The notes under the pieces are model-generated. The model was not told where the DNA came from. It was given only the letters and a program-made list of their open reading frames with translations, and ran no database searches. The translations under genes and the position numbers were made by a program. This document shows, one piece after another, positions 25,581 to 35,052 of a stretch of 64,000 nt of DNA. Source of the DNA: an uncultured Lachnospiraceae bacterium (GTDB lineage Bacteria; Bacillota; Clostridia; Lachnospirales; Lachnospiraceae). The stretch lies in NCBI GenBank assembly GCA_910585005.1, contig CAJUCN010000013.1, positions 1-64,000 on the forward strand, in the 5' to 3' direction. Within the stretch, counting starts at the first letter, position 1. Each line of letters opens with the position of its first letter.

Positions 25581-25685
25581 CATGGAAGAAGGAGATTAGG
25601 GAGCTGATACAGAGAAATTTAGGGGTGGGCAGACAACACAAAAGTTGGTATAGTAGTAAGGAGAATATTTACAGGGGGATTTGTC

Positions 25686-26996
25686 ATGGATGCGGAATAT
25701 AAAGTGTGCAAAATAGAAAATGTTAAGACAATACAGGTCCAGGTTCCAGGGTCTAAGAGTATTACCAACAGGGCGCTATTGCTGGCTGCCCTTTCCAATA
25801 AGAAATGTATTCTTAGGGGGGTGCTGTTTAGCGATGATTCCCGCGGATTCTTAGATTGTCTTATTCATTTAGGGTTTCAGGTGGAAATACGGGAAGAAAT
25901 ACAGGAAGTGACTATTTGGGGGGCTGGGGGGAAGATTCCGGCTGGCAGTGGAAAGATCAATGTGCGAAGCGCCGGGACGGCGGCGAGATTTTTAACGGTA
26001 ATGCTGGCATTTGCCGGTGGGGACTATGAACTTACCGCTTCGCCCCAGATGTGCCGGCGGCCGATGCAGCCTCTTTTGGATCTTTTGATAGAAGCCGGAG
26101 CAGAGATCAATTATCACGGAGAGGAAGGTCACTTTCCCTTTCATATGTCATCCCATCATCTTGCCATGGAAGAAGTCGGTATTGATACGGGAGTGAGCAG
26201 CCAGTTTGCCAGCGCGCTTTTGATGTCAGGAGTCATTTTGGAAAAAGGATTAAGCGTGAAGCTGACAGGGAAGAGGGCCCAGGGAGCATATATTAAAATG
26301 ACAGTTCAAATGATGCGTCAGTTCGGGGTTTTAGTCAATTGGGAAGGTGATTGCTGTAAGATTCCCCATAAAGCGGACTTTGGCATCGAAGAATATCAAA
26401 TCGAGCCGGATGTGTCCGGGGCGTGTTATTTTTATGCTATGGCGCCGCTTTTAAAAACTAGTGTTATTGTGAAAGATGTGCATGGAGACAGCATACAGGG
26501 GGATATTAAGTTTTTGAATGTGCTGGAAGATATGGGATGTGGTCTTATAGAACAGGCGGAAGGAATCATGGTTGACGGAAGGCAACTGGATAGTTATCCG
26601 GGACTGACCGTATCTATGAAAGATTTTTCCGACCAGACGATGACACTGGCCGCGCTTGCGCCTTTTGCCACCTCTCCCACGGTGATAAAACAGGTAGGCC
26701 ATATCCGTATGCAGGAGTCTGACCGGCTGAATGCCATATTGACAGAACTTGGACGCATGGGGATTTCCTGCAAAGAAGTTCCAAAGGAAGATGGGATTAT
26801 GATCTGGCCGGGAACCGTGGAGGAGACGAAGGTGGAAACATATGAGGATCACCGGATGGCAATGGCGTTTACTTTGGTCGGTTTAAAAACAGGTGTAATA
26901 ATAATTAAAAACCCCGGTTGTTGCAAAAAGACCTTTGAAAATTATTTTCAGATTATCGATGAGATTATTTCCCGGAACAGGGAGCACAAGCAGTAG
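25686..26996 (+). CDS. 3-phosphoshikimate 1-carboxyvinyltransferase (EPSP synthase)
   Basis: The 436-residue enzyme transfers enolpyruvyl from PEP to shikimate-3-phosphate in aromatic amino acid synthesis. It has the N-terminal PGSKSITNRALLLAAL substrate loop (residues about 19-34), SAGTAARFL near 100, the GVSSQFASALLMSG segment and RMQESDRL near 345, all standard for AroA. Length fits. A region rich in GGGGG before the ATG serves as ribosome binding site. No other shikimate genes are adjacent; it is followed by hflX after 38 bases. Confidence 0.96.
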   Translation: MDAEYKVCKIENVKTIQVQVPGSKSITNRALLLAALSNKKCILRGVLFSDDSRGFLDCLIHLGFQVEIREEIQEVTIWGAGGKIPAGSGKINVRSAGTAARFLTVMLAFAGGDYELTASPQMCRRPMQPLLDLLIEAGAEINYHGEEGHFPFHMSSHHLAMEEVGIDTGVSSQFASALLMSGVILEKGLSVKLTGKRAQGAYIKMTVQMMRQFGVLVNWEGDCCKIPHKADFGIEEYQIEPDVSGACYFYAMAPLLKTSVIVKDVHGDSIQGDIKFLNVLEDMGCGLIEQAEGIMVDGRQLDSYPGLTVSMKDFSDQTMTLAALAPFATSPTVIKQVGHIRMQESDRLNAILTELGRMGISCKEVPKEDGIMIWPGTVEETKVETYEDHRMAMAFTLVGLKTGVIIIKNPGCCKKTFENYFQIIDEIISRNREHKQ

Positions 26997-27034
26997 CTTG
27001 GTTTTGAGGAACGGCGGGAGAATGGAGGCAGTTA

Positions 27035-28342
27035 GTGGAAACAGTAAAAGAAAAGAAATTTCAGGAAAACCGGGAAAGAGTTATTTTGGCAGGCGTTGAT
27101 ATCGGAAATGACCAGGAGGAGTTTGACCGTTCAATGAGGGAATTGGCGGAATTGGCAAAAGCCTGTGATATGGAGCCTATAGGGAATATTACACAAAAAA
27201 TGGAAAGTATAAATAAGAGCCTTTATCTGGGCAGCGGGAAAGTAGATGAGCTTTTTAAGGCTGCCGGGGCGCTTGAGGCGGAATTGATTATTTTTAATGA
27301 TACGCTTACCCCATCCCAGCTTCGGAATCTTCAGGACATGCTGAAAATACCTGTGATGGACCGGACAACTTTGATCTTGGATATTTTTGAAAGGAGAGCC
27401 AGGACCAGAGAGGCCAGGCTGCAGGTGGAGTCGGCCAGACTGCAGTATTTATTGCCCAGACTTGTAGGAATGCATGAAGCCCTGACCAGACAGGGGGGAA
27501 CCAGCGGCAGCATGAGCAGCCGTGGGGCAGGCGAAAAGAAACTGGAGCTTGACAGAAGAAGGATTGAGCATCGGATTTCAGAATTAAATAAGGAATTGGA
27601 GGAAATAACCAAAGAGAGGGAAGTCCAGCGAAAGAAAAGGCAGCATTCAGGAATTCCGCTGGTGGCATTGGTGGGATATACCAATGCGGGGAAGTCTACG
27701 ATCTTGAACCGGATGCTTGAAAAATATGATATGGATGAAGAAAAGAAGGTACTTGAAAAAGACATGCTTTTCGCCACATTGGATACCTCGGTGCGGCGTA
27801 TCTGCACGGGAAATAACCGGGACTTTCTTTTATCAGATACCGTAGGTTTTATCCATAAGCTGCCTCATGGGTTGGTTAAAGCATTTCGGGCCACGCTTCT
27901 TGAGCTAAAGACGGCGGATTTGTTACTTCAAATAGTGGATGGTTCGGATCCTTGTTACCAGAAACAGATGGAAACTACAAATGAGACGATTGCCCAGCTT
28001 GGAGCAGGGCATATCCCAATGATTACAGTATTTAATAAGTCTGACCGTTTGGAGGGGAAGATTCCTTATCCTCAAATTGTGAGGGATAAAATTTATATGT
28101 CGGCGAAAGAAGATTCTTCTATTGAGATGCTGGCAAAAATGATCTTGGATAAAGTCTATGGGGACTTTAAAGAGACTTGTTTTTTGATTCCATATCAAAT
28201 GGGGAACCTTGTTTCTTATTTCATGGAGAACGCCCAAATAATATCTATAGAATATGAAAAGGAAGGCACAAGGCTTCGGGTACGGTGTCATCCTGGTGAT
28301 AAGGAGAAATACATCTGTTATGAAGAACGAAAGACTGAATAA
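27035..28342 (+). CDS. GTPase HflX
   Basis: The 435-residue cytoplasmic GTPase binds the 50S ribosomal subunit and helps split or rescue stalled ribosomes. An N-terminal HflX domain (about 15-115) is followed by a coiled linker (GGTSGSMSSRGAGEKKLELD) and the G domain with Walker A GYTNAGKST (about 213-221), DTVGFIHKLP (G3) and NKSD (G4). Translation most likely starts at the GTG at 27035, six bases after GGAGG. It overlaps the pseudouridine synthase gene by 23 bases. Confidence 0.95.
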   Translation: METVKEKKFQENRERVILAGVDIGNDQEEFDRSMRELAELAKACDMEPIGNITQKMESINKSLYLGSGKVDELFKAAGALEAELIIFNDTLTPSQLRNLQDMLKIPVMDRTTLILDIFERRARTREARLQVESARLQYLLPRLVGMHEALTRQGGTSGSMSSRGAGEKKLELDRRRIEHRISELNKELEEITKEREVQRKKRQHSGIPLVALVGYTNAGKSTILNRMLEKYDMDEEKKVLEKDMLFATLDTSVRRICTGNNRDFLLSDTVGFIHKLPHGLVKAFRATLLELKTADLLLQIVDGSDPCYQKQMETTNETIAQLGAGHIPMITVFNKSDRLEGKIPYPQIVRDKIYMSAKEDSSIEMLAKMILDKVYGDFKETCFLIPYQMGNLVSYFMENAQIISIEYEKEGTRLRVRCHPGDKEKYICYEERKTE

Positions 28343-29048
28343 ATATCTTGCCTCTTGTGGAATCTGTTCCAGACGGGAGGCTGACCGGCTGATCGACCAG
28401 GGAAGAGTGATTATCAATGGGCAAAGAGCGAAGACTGGGATGCTGGTGTCGGAGCAAGATAAGATCCTGGTAAATGGGAAACCGGTTCATGGGAAAAATG
28501 AGACGGTGGTGCTTGCTTATTATAAGCCAGTGGGGGTTGTGTGCACGGAAAAAGACCGTTTTGCTGAAAAGAAAATCACAGATATGGTAAAATTCCCAAT
28601 ACGCGTAACTTATGCCGGACGGCTTGACAAGGATTCCGAAGGTTTAATTCTCCTGACAAACGACGGGGAACTGATCAGCAGAATGATGCAGGGAAGTGCA
28701 GGGCATGAAAAGGAATATGTGGTGAAAGTGAATAAAGAAATAACAGACGTTTTCTTAAAAACCCTGGAAAATGGGGTATTTCTTCCTGAATTAAACATTA
28801 CAACACGGCCTTGCAGGGTGGAAAAGACCGGAAAATTTACCTTTCACATCGTTCTGACTCAAGGGGTCAACAGACAGATCCGAAGGATGACAAAGGAACT
28901 GGGGTACCATGTTTATGCAATAAAAAGAGTGCGGGTGGTGAATATACATCTTGCAGGTTTAAGGCCAGGGCAGTTTCGTCGGATTTCTGGAAATGAATTA
29001 CAGATGTTATACAAAATATGCGGTATGAAAGACGAAGTAGAAGACTGA
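28320..29048 (+). CDS. 23S rRNA pseudouridine synthase RluF
   Basis: The 242-residue enzyme has an N-terminal S4 RNA-binding domain (RLNKYLASCGICSRREADRL) and the RsuA/RluB/F catalytic domain with GRLDKDSEGLILLTN, where the Asp is catalytic, plus GVNRQIRRM near the end. Similarity along the whole length is closest to RluF, which modifies U2604 near the peptidyl-transferase centre. I start at the ATG at 28320, inside the 3' end of hflX; a longer upstream frame is an overlap artefact. AAGGAG lies 13 bases upstream, a long spacing that fits translational coupling. Confidence 0.9.
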   Translation: MKNERLNKYLASCGICSRREADRLIDQGRVIINGQRAKTGMLVSEQDKILVNGKPVHGKNETVVLAYYKPVGVVCTEKDRFAEKKITDMVKFPIRVTYAGRLDKDSEGLILLTNDGELISRMMQGSAGHEKEYVVKVNKEITDVFLKTLENGVFLPELNITTRPCRVEKTGKFTFHIVLTQGVNRQIRRMTKELGYHVYAIKRVRVVNIHLAGLRPGQFRRISGNELQMLYKICGMKDEVED

Positions 29049-29189
29049 TCTGATACAAAATCTTGTGTTTCAGCCAATAGATATTGTAGATGGTAATAAA
29101 AAAGAGTTTTTGTTCAATATTATGTAAATCAATCTTCACAAGGCGTACATAAGAGAAAAAACTATCGGTAAAATGATAAAATCCTATGA

Positions 29190-29270
29190 AAAACAGGTTT
29201 TATTGATGGTGTTAGTGAAGGAATTGACAGGATAGATGAAGGAAAACTTGCAAAAATGGAGGCGAAATGA
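29190..29270 (+). other. Protein-like remnant without start
   Basis: In the 220-base gap before the ligase, one frame opens right after a TGA at 29187-29189 and reads 26 codons with good protein character (FIDGVSEGIDRIDEGKLAKM) to a TGA at 29268-29270 that overlaps the ligase start codons. It has no start codon with a ribosome binding site. It looks like the 3' end of a lost gene. Nothing else is seen between 29049 and 29190. Confidence 0.4.
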
Positions 29271-31231
29271 TGGAAAACTTCAAATCAAGAGCGGCTGAAC
29301 TGGTGAAAAAGTTAAATCAGGCATCAGAGGCTTACTATAATGGAAAAGAAGAGATAATGTCGAACTATGAGTGGGATACTATGTTTGATGAGCTTTCCAG
29401 GTTGGAAGCTGAAACCGGATATGTGCTCCCGGATAGTCCAACGCACAATACCGGTTATGAGGAAAATAACGGAGAGAGGGAGCCTCACGAGTTTCCGGCT
29501 CTTTCCCTTGCAAAAACAAAACAGGTTTCTGATTTGCAGAAGTGGGCGGAGGAAAAACCAGTCTGGTTATCATGGAAATTGGATGGGCTGACACTGGTAC
29601 TTACTTATGACTATGGGAAACTCACTAAAATTTTGACAAGGGGAAATGGAACGACAGGAACCAATATTACTTATCTGAAAAATTCCATAGAGGGATTTCC
29701 ACTTTTGATCGGCTACCAGGGACATCTGGTAGTCAGAGGGGAAGCCACCATATCTTATACCGATTTTGAGCTGATCAATGCCACCATAGAGGAAGATGAT
29801 GAAAAATATGCAAATCCCCGGAACCTTGCTTCCGGTACACTTAGTTTGGATGACCCGGAAAAGGTAAAGGAACGGCATGTTCATTTTCATGCATTTACTT
29901 TGGTGTATTTAGATGATAATATTCCTTCCTGGGGAGAACGGATGGACTTTCTTGAACGGGAAGGCTTTACGGTGATAGAGCGGGAGGCGGTTACGGCACA
30001 AACAATTCCAGGTGTTATTGATATCTGGACGGAAAAAGTGGAAAAAGGGGAAATGGATATTCCTGTGGACGGATTGGTTATTTGTTTTGATGATACCAGA
30101 TATGCGGCTTCCGGAAATGTTACCGGACATCATGCTGCCAGAGCGGGGTATGCTTTTAAGTGGCAGGACGTTTCTGCCTCTTCCAGATTGGATCATATTG
30201 AATGGTCTTGTGCGGCCTCCACCATATCGCCAGTGGCTGTGTTTGATCCGGTCCAGCTTGAGGGAACCACTGTTTCCAGGGCATCGCTATGTAACATCAG
30301 TGAGATGGAGCGGCTGGGTATTGGCGATCAATGCAGAGTTGAGGTGGTTAAGGCGAATAAAATCATTCCTAAGTGTATTGCAGTGACAGAATCTTCAGGA
30401 AGTTTTCAGATTCCGGAATGTTGTCCGGTCTGTGGGGCGAAGACAGAGGTGAGAACCAGCCCAAGAAGCAGCACGAAAACGTTACATTGTACGAACCCGG
30501 ACTGCAGCGCCAAGCATGTAAAAAAGTTTACCCGTTTTGTAAGTAAATCGGGAATGGATATTGACGGGCTTTCGGTCCAGACTATTTTAAGATTTATGAA
30601 TGAGGGATTTTTATCAAGATTTGCAGATGTTTATCATTTGGAGGATCATGCAGAGAAGATCAAACAGATGGAAGGGTTTGGAGATAAGTCCTGCGACAAT
30701 CTGCTTCAGGCAATAGAAAAAAGCAGGCAGGTTCATCCCGTGAATTTCATTTATGCACTTTGTATACCGATGATCGGCATTGATGCGGGGAAAAAAATGA
30801 TTGCTGAAAACGGTTTTGAGGGTTTTATGGAACGTATGGAGTCGGGGCAGGGATTTGAGGAAATCTCAGGGATCGGGCCGGAAAAGTCACGTTCCGTCAT
30901 AGAGTGGTATGAAAAGGAACAAAACAAATCTTCCTTGAAAGCTTTGCTGAAAGAGGTTACAATAGAAAGAGTGGGTATTCCGGCAAAAGATCAAGGGAAA
31001 TGCAAGGGACTCACTTTCGTGATTACTGGTGATGTGCATCATTATAAAAACAGAGATGAATTTAAGGCATATGTGGAAACCGAAGGAGGAAAGGTAACAG
31101 GAAGCGTTACTTCCAAGACAAATTATCTGGTCAATAATGACGCCCATTCTACCTCATCCAAAAATAAAAAAGCAGCCCAGCTTGGGATCCCTGTGATCAC
31201 AGAGGATGAGTTTGTGAGGCAGTTTGGTTAG
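29270..31231 (+). CDS. NAD-dependent DNA ligase, divergent LigA-type
   Basis: The 653-residue product has the LigA domain order: Ia (about 1-65), adenylation domain with the catalytic Lys in SWKLDGLTL (about 104-112), OB-fold, Cys4 zinc finger (CPVCGAK...CTNPDC, about 385-410), helix-hairpin-helix repeats (about 450-560) and a C-terminal BRCT domain. Several positions differ from housekeeping LigA: domain Ia reads SNYEWD where SDAEYD is usual, and KLDG has Trp before it. It may be a second ligase used in repair. I prefer the second ATG (29270), seven bases after GGAGG. No operon partner is evident. Confidence 0.9.
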   Translation: MENFKSRAAELVKKLNQASEAYYNGKEEIMSNYEWDTMFDELSRLEAETGYVLPDSPTHNTGYEENNGEREPHEFPALSLAKTKQVSDLQKWAEEKPVWLSWKLDGLTLVLTYDYGKLTKILTRGNGTTGTNITYLKNSIEGFPLLIGYQGHLVVRGEATISYTDFELINATIEEDDEKYANPRNLASGTLSLDDPEKVKERHVHFHAFTLVYLDDNIPSWGERMDFLEREGFTVIEREAVTAQTIPGVIDIWTEKVEKGEMDIPVDGLVICFDDTRYAASGNVTGHHAARAGYAFKWQDVSASSRLDHIEWSCAASTISPVAVFDPVQLEGTTVSRASLCNISEMERLGIGDQCRVEVVKANKIIPKCIAVTESSGSFQIPECCPVCGAKTEVRTSPRSSTKTLHCTNPDCSAKHVKKFTRFVSKSGMDIDGLSVQTILRFMNEGFLSRFADVYHLEDHAEKIKQMEGFGDKSCDNLLQAIEKSRQVHPVNFIYALCIPMIGIDAGKKMIAENGFEGFMERMESGQGFEEISGIGPEKSRSVIEWYEKEQNKSSLKALLKEVTIERVGIPAKDQGKCKGLTFVITGDVHHYKNRDEFKAYVETEGGKVTGSVTSKTNYLVNNDAHSTSSKNKKAAQLGIPVITEDEFVRQFG

Positions 31232-31310
31232 AGGATGATGCCACAGGCAGTAAGAGGGCACAATATAAATACCAATCGTTATTTAAAATGATTCAATGGA
31301 GTGAAAAGAA

Positions 31311-32219
31311 ATGCCGATTAAAGTACAAAGTGATTTGCCAGCAAAAGGGATATTAGAAAATGAAAACATATTTGTTATGGATGAATACCGTGCTATGCAC
31401 CAGGATATCCGTCCTTTACGGATCTGTATTTTAAATCTTATGCCGGTAAAGCAGGATACGGAATTGCAGCTTCTTAGGGTACTTTCCAATACTCCTCTTC
31501 ATATAGAAGTTTCTTTTATGAAAATGAACAGCCATGTTTCATTAAATACGCCGATCCAGCATTTAAACCGTTTTTACAACACGTTTGATGAATTGCGTAA
31601 CAGGCGTTTTGATGGATTGATCATCACTGGCGCGCCGGTGGAACAGATCTCATTTGAAAAAGTGGACTACTGGCCGGAACTATGTGAGATCATGGAATGG
31701 ACGAAAGGGCATGTGACGTCTACTCTGCATATCTGTTGGGGGGCCCAGGCCGGGCTTCATTATCATTACGGAATGGAAAAGGTGATGCTGCCGGAAAAAT
31801 TGTTTGGCGTTTTTGAACATAAGGTGATGAACCGTAAGATTCCGCTTGTCCGTGGTTTTGACGATTACTTTTATATTCCTCACAGCAGACATACGGCAGT
31901 AAGAAATGAGGATATCCACGCCTGTCCGGAATTGACTGTTTTGGCGGAGTCTGGGGAGGCTGGCGTATGTCTTTGTATGACGGAAGGCGGCAGGCAGATT
32001 TTTGTCATGGGGCATCCTGAATACGACAGGTATACGCTGCATAATGAGTATATCAGGGACAAGGAAAAGGGATTGCCGATCAAGCTGCCACAAAACTATT
32101 ACCCGGACGATGACGATACGAAAAGGCCATGGCTGCAATGGAGATCTCACAGCAATAATTTGTATAGCAATTGGCTGAACTATTACGTTTATCAGGTTAC
32201 ACCTTATGTACTGGAGTAG
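31311..32219 (+). CDS. Homoserine O-acetyltransferase, MetA type
   Basis: The 302-residue enzyme activates homoserine for methionine synthesis. The catalytic Cys142 is in the HICWGAQAGLHYHYG segment; GHPEYDR near residue 235 supplies further active-site residues. Residue 111 is Glu (TGAPVE), which in this family marks acetyl-CoA as donor; succinyl-CoA enzymes have Gly there. It is a single gene with no met partner nearby, and no SAM riboswitch or T-box is visible in the 79-base leader. A short protein follows after 22 bases. Confidence 0.95.
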   Translation: MPIKVQSDLPAKGILENENIFVMDEYRAMHQDIRPLRICILNLMPVKQDTELQLLRVLSNTPLHIEVSFMKMNSHVSLNTPIQHLNRFYNTFDELRNRRFDGLIITGAPVEQISFEKVDYWPELCEIMEWTKGHVTSTLHICWGAQAGLHYHYGMEKVMLPEKLFGVFEHKVMNRKIPLVRGFDDYFYIPHSRHTAVRNEDIHACPELTVLAESGEAGVCLCMTEGGRQIFVMGHPEYDRYTLHNEYIRDKEKGLPIKLPQNYYPDDDDTKRPWLQWRSHSNNLYSNWLNYYVYQVTPYVLE

Positions 32220-32241
32220 AGAAAAGGAATGTGGAGAGAAT

Positions 32242-32394
32242 ATGAAACTTGTAATATTACGGATTGAAAAAAGAAAAGTGATCTGTGGACTGGACTGTAA
32301 AACCAAAATAGTTATTTCTGTAGCACGCAGGTGGTTTGCAGAAGATATCCAGGAAGGAGACACCATAGATCTTGACATGAGAATTTACAAATAA
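32242..32394 (+). CDS. Small protein of unknown function
   Basis: The ATG at 32242 has GGAGAG upstream and encodes 50 residues, rich in Lys, Arg, Ile and Val with two Cys (KVICGLDCK). The alternating pattern suggests a small beta-barrel similar to short DUF3006-like proteins, ending in an acidic EGDTIDLD turn. There is no signal peptide. It follows metA by 22 bases and is probably cotranscribed with it; no function can be given. Confidence 0.6.
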   Translation: MKLVILRIEKRKVICGLDCKTKIVISVARRWFAEDIQEGDTIDLDMRIYK

Positions 32395-32419
32395 ACGGAT
32401 GTTGTTGTTTTTCCAGATG

Positions 32420-32448
32420 TTGTAGGAAGAAATCAAATAGTGTATACT
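32420..32448 (+). promoter_or_regulatory. asnS promoter
   Basis: TTGTAG (32420-32425), a 17-bp spacer and TATACT (32443-32448) lie about 50 bases before asnS. No T-box leader is present between promoter and gene. Confidence 0.65.
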
Positions 32449-32497
32449 TGTTGTATAGACATCAATATTAAGAGGAAACCAGAAAGGCAGGATGATC

Positions 32498-33889
32498 ATG
32501 GAACTGACAAACATTAAGGACATATTCCGGGAAAAGGAAAAGTATGCGGATAACCAGGTAAAGGTAGGCGGCTGGGTAAGGAGCAACAGGGATTCTAAGA
32601 ATTTTGGTTTTTTGGTGGTAAATGACGGCAGCTTTTTTGAACCTTTGCAGGTTGTATATTCAGATACTTTGGCGGATTTTGAGGCGGTTACCAAAATTGG
32701 AGTAGGGGCTGCAGTGATTGTGACCGGAAAAATCCTGGTAACACCAGGGGCAAAACAGCCTTTAGAAATGCATGCGGAGGAAATTATCGTAGAGGGGGCA
32801 TCTCCATCCGATTATCCTTTGCAGAAAAAGCGTCATAGTTTTGAATATCTTCGTACAATATCTCACTTACGCGCCCGTACCAATACTTTTCAGGCTGTGT
32901 TCCGGGTACGTTCCCTGGCGGCTTATGCTATCCACCGCTTTTTTCAGGAACGTGGGTTTGTTTATGTGCACACGCCTTTGATCACGGGAAGCGACTGCGA
33001 AGGTGCAGGTGAAATGTTTAAAGTGACTACGCTGGATATGGATCATGTGCCGAAAACAGAAGAGGGAAAGGTGGATTATGGGCAGGACTTTTTTGGCAAG
33101 CCCACGAATCTGACCGTGAGCGGCCAGTTGGATGCAGAAACTTATGCGTTTGCTTTTCGGAACGTATATACTTTTGGCCCGACTTTTCGCGCGGAGAATT
33201 CCAATACGACCCGGCATGCAGCGGAATTTTGGATGATTGAACCGGAAATGTGTTTTGCAGACCTTAACGATGATATGATACTTGCAGAAGGGATGCTAAA
33301 GTATATCATCCGTTATGTATTGGAAAATGCGCCGGAGGAGATGGCATTTTTTAACCAGTTTGTGGACAAGGGGCTGCTGGATCGTTTGCAGCATGTCCTT
33401 TCTTCCGAATTTGGTCATGTGACCTATACACAGGCCATAGAGATATTAGAAAAGCATAATGATGAATTTGAGTATAAAGTACATTGGGGAAGTGACCTGC
33501 AGACAGAGCATGAAAAATATCTCACGGAAGTAGAGTTTAAACGGCCCGTATTTGTGACGGATTATCCCAAAGAGATCAAAGCGTTTTATATGAAATTGAA
33601 TGAAGACCAAAAAACAGTGGCAGCTATGGACTGTCTTGTTCCGGGAATAGGTGAAATCATAGGGGGAAGCCAGAGAGAGGACAATCTGGAACTTTTAGTA
33701 AAACGGATGGAGGAGCTTAACTTAAATAAAGACGATTATGATTTTTATTTGGATTTAAGGCGTTACGGTTCTGCCCGTCATGCAGGTTTTGGCCTGGGAT
33801 TTGAGAGATGCGTGATGTATTTGACGGGGATGGGAAACATCAGGGACGTGATACCTTTTCCAAGGACTGTAAATAATTGTGAGCTATAA
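32498..33889 (+). CDS. Asparaginyl-tRNA synthetase
   Basis: The 463-residue class IIb synthetase charges tRNA-Asn. It has an N-terminal OB-fold anticodon-binding domain (about 1-110; VGGWVRSNRDSKNFGFLVV), motif 2 around FRAENSNTTRHAAEFWMIEPE (about 215-235) and motif 3 GFGLGFERCVMYLTG near the C-terminus. The Asn subtype is supported by the substrate-pocket spacing; AspRS-type insertion is absent. Two in-frame ATGs lie six bases apart; I use the second, which has better spacing to AGGCAGG. Confidence 0.95.
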   Translation: MELTNIKDIFREKEKYADNQVKVGGWVRSNRDSKNFGFLVVNDGSFFEPLQVVYSDTLADFEAVTKIGVGAAVIVTGKILVTPGAKQPLEMHAEEIIVEGASPSDYPLQKKRHSFEYLRTISHLRARTNTFQAVFRVRSLAAYAIHRFFQERGFVYVHTPLITGSDCEGAGEMFKVTTLDMDHVPKTEEGKVDYGQDFFGKPTNLTVSGQLDAETYAFAFRNVYTFGPTFRAENSNTTRHAAEFWMIEPEMCFADLNDDMILAEGMLKYIIRYVLENAPEEMAFFNQFVDKGLLDRLQHVLSSEFGHVTYTQAIEILEKHNDEFEYKVHWGSDLQTEHEKYLTEVEFKRPVFVTDYPKEIKAFYMKLNEDQKTVAAMDCLVPGIGEIIGGSQREDNLELLVKRMEELNLNKDDYDFYLDLRRYGSARHAGFGLGFERCVMYLTGMGNIRDVIPFPRTVNNCEL

Positions 33890-33897
33890 AGGGAACG

Positions 33898-33927
33898 TTG
33901 ACCCTGTAATATACTATGAAGTATAAT
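33898..33927 (+). promoter_or_regulatory. Promoter of the FIST/MCP cluster
   Basis: TTGACC (33898-33903), an 18-bp spacer and TATAAT (33922-33927) precede the FIST gene by 55 bases. A second weaker pair (TTGACT at 33933, TATCAT at 33957) lies just downstream. Confidence 0.55.
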
Positions 33928-33982
33928 AAGAATTGACTAAAATGTAAATAGAATAATATCATAAGGAAGAGAGGGTAATACA

Positions 33983-35038
33983 GTGAAACAGTTTTTCGGT
34001 ATGAGCCAAAGCGGAAACCTGCAGGAGGCAGTCCGGGGGCTTAAGAACCCCCAATTGATTATGCTGTTATCTAACAGCGATCAGTTTGAAGCACATGTGA
34101 AGAAGTTAGAAGAATTATATCCCAAAATCCCCAGCATTGGCTGCATTGGAATGAGTTATGACACAAGGATTGTTGAAAAAGGAGTGGGAGTCATTGCATT
34201 TTACGATGGGGTCAGCGTGGCGGCAAATGTATTGGAAAATGTGTCAGATATGCCAGTGAAATACATTAGCCGGTTGGAAAAGGATATAAACAGTATAAAC
34301 GGTTCCCATAACAATTCCGTGTGTATTGACTTTTGCAGTGGCAATGATGCCTGTGTGCTGACTACCGTATATAGTGCGTTAAAACGTAAAGGCATTTCAC
34401 TCGTGGGAGGCACCGGCGATGGAGGAAAGGTATCGGCAAACGGAAAGGTTTACAGCGATGCCGTCGCTTATGCCCTGGTAAAAAATAATAACGGAAAAGT
34501 AAAGGCATATAAAGAAAATATTTACAAGCAAATGGGAAATTACCGTTTTATTGCCTCTGAAACGGATAAGGCAAATTACATAATTGGGAAATTAAACGGG
34601 ATGCCTGCAAAACAGGTTTATCAGGACATCCTTCATGTTACGGAAAAGGAGATACAGACCCAGACCTTTAAGAATCCCTTTGGGAAGATTAATGGTGATG
34701 ATACCTGTATCATATCGATTAAAGAGGTCAATGGCAATTCCTTAGCTTGTTTTAGACAGGTAAATGATTCCGATGTGCTTATTATGCTGGAACTAGGAGA
34801 TTATAGGGCGATCGTTAAAAATACCATTCAGATGATCCGCAATGATTTTCCTAAAATATCTGCGATATTTTCTGTAAACTGTCTGTTCAGATATTTATTG
34901 TTTAGTGACAACCATTATATGGAAGAATATCTGCATGAAATGGGAAAACTTGGAAACCACACTGGTTTGGTAGGGTATGGAGAGCATTATAATAACCGGT
35001 TTGTTAATCAGTCTATGACATGTGTTGTATTTGAATAA
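33983..35038 (+). CDS. FIST-domain sensory protein
   Basis: The 351-residue soluble protein matches the FIST_N/FIST_C layout: an N-terminal alpha/beta domain with IPSIGCIGMSYDTRI, a central SLVGGTGDGGKV strand-turn and a C-terminal domain ending in the GLVGYGEHYNN segment typical of FIST_C. FIST domains are thought to sense small ligands such as amino acids and often partner chemotaxis or cyclic-di-GMP proteins. Translation starts at GTG, seven bases after GAGAGGG. The methyl-accepting protein gene follows after 14 bases, so the two probably act together as receptor and signalling module. Confidence 0.85.
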   Translation: MKQFFGMSQSGNLQEAVRGLKNPQLIMLLSNSDQFEAHVKKLEELYPKIPSIGCIGMSYDTRIVEKGVGVIAFYDGVSVAANVLENVSDMPVKYISRLEKDINSINGSHNNSVCIDFCSGNDACVLTTVYSALKRKGISLVGGTGDGGKVSANGKVYSDAVAYALVKNNNGKVKAYKENIYKQMGNYRFIASETDKANYIIGKLNGMPAKQVYQDILHVTEKEIQTQTFKNPFGKINGDDTCIISIKEVNGNSLACFRQVNDSDVLIMLELGDYRAIVKNTIQMIRNDFPKISAIFSVNCLFRYLLFSDNHYMEEYLHEMGKLGNHTGLVGYGEHYNNRFVNQSMTCVVFE

Positions 35039-35052
35039 AGAGAGGAGCAAGT

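Noticed and set aside
31232..31310. SAM riboswitch before metA
   Set aside because: The 79-base gap lacks the conserved stems and is too short for the class.
32449..32497. T-box leader before asnS, and likewise before glyS and alaS
   Set aside because: Leaders are too short and no AGGGUGGNACCGCG-like T-box sequence occurs upstream of any of the three synthetase genes.
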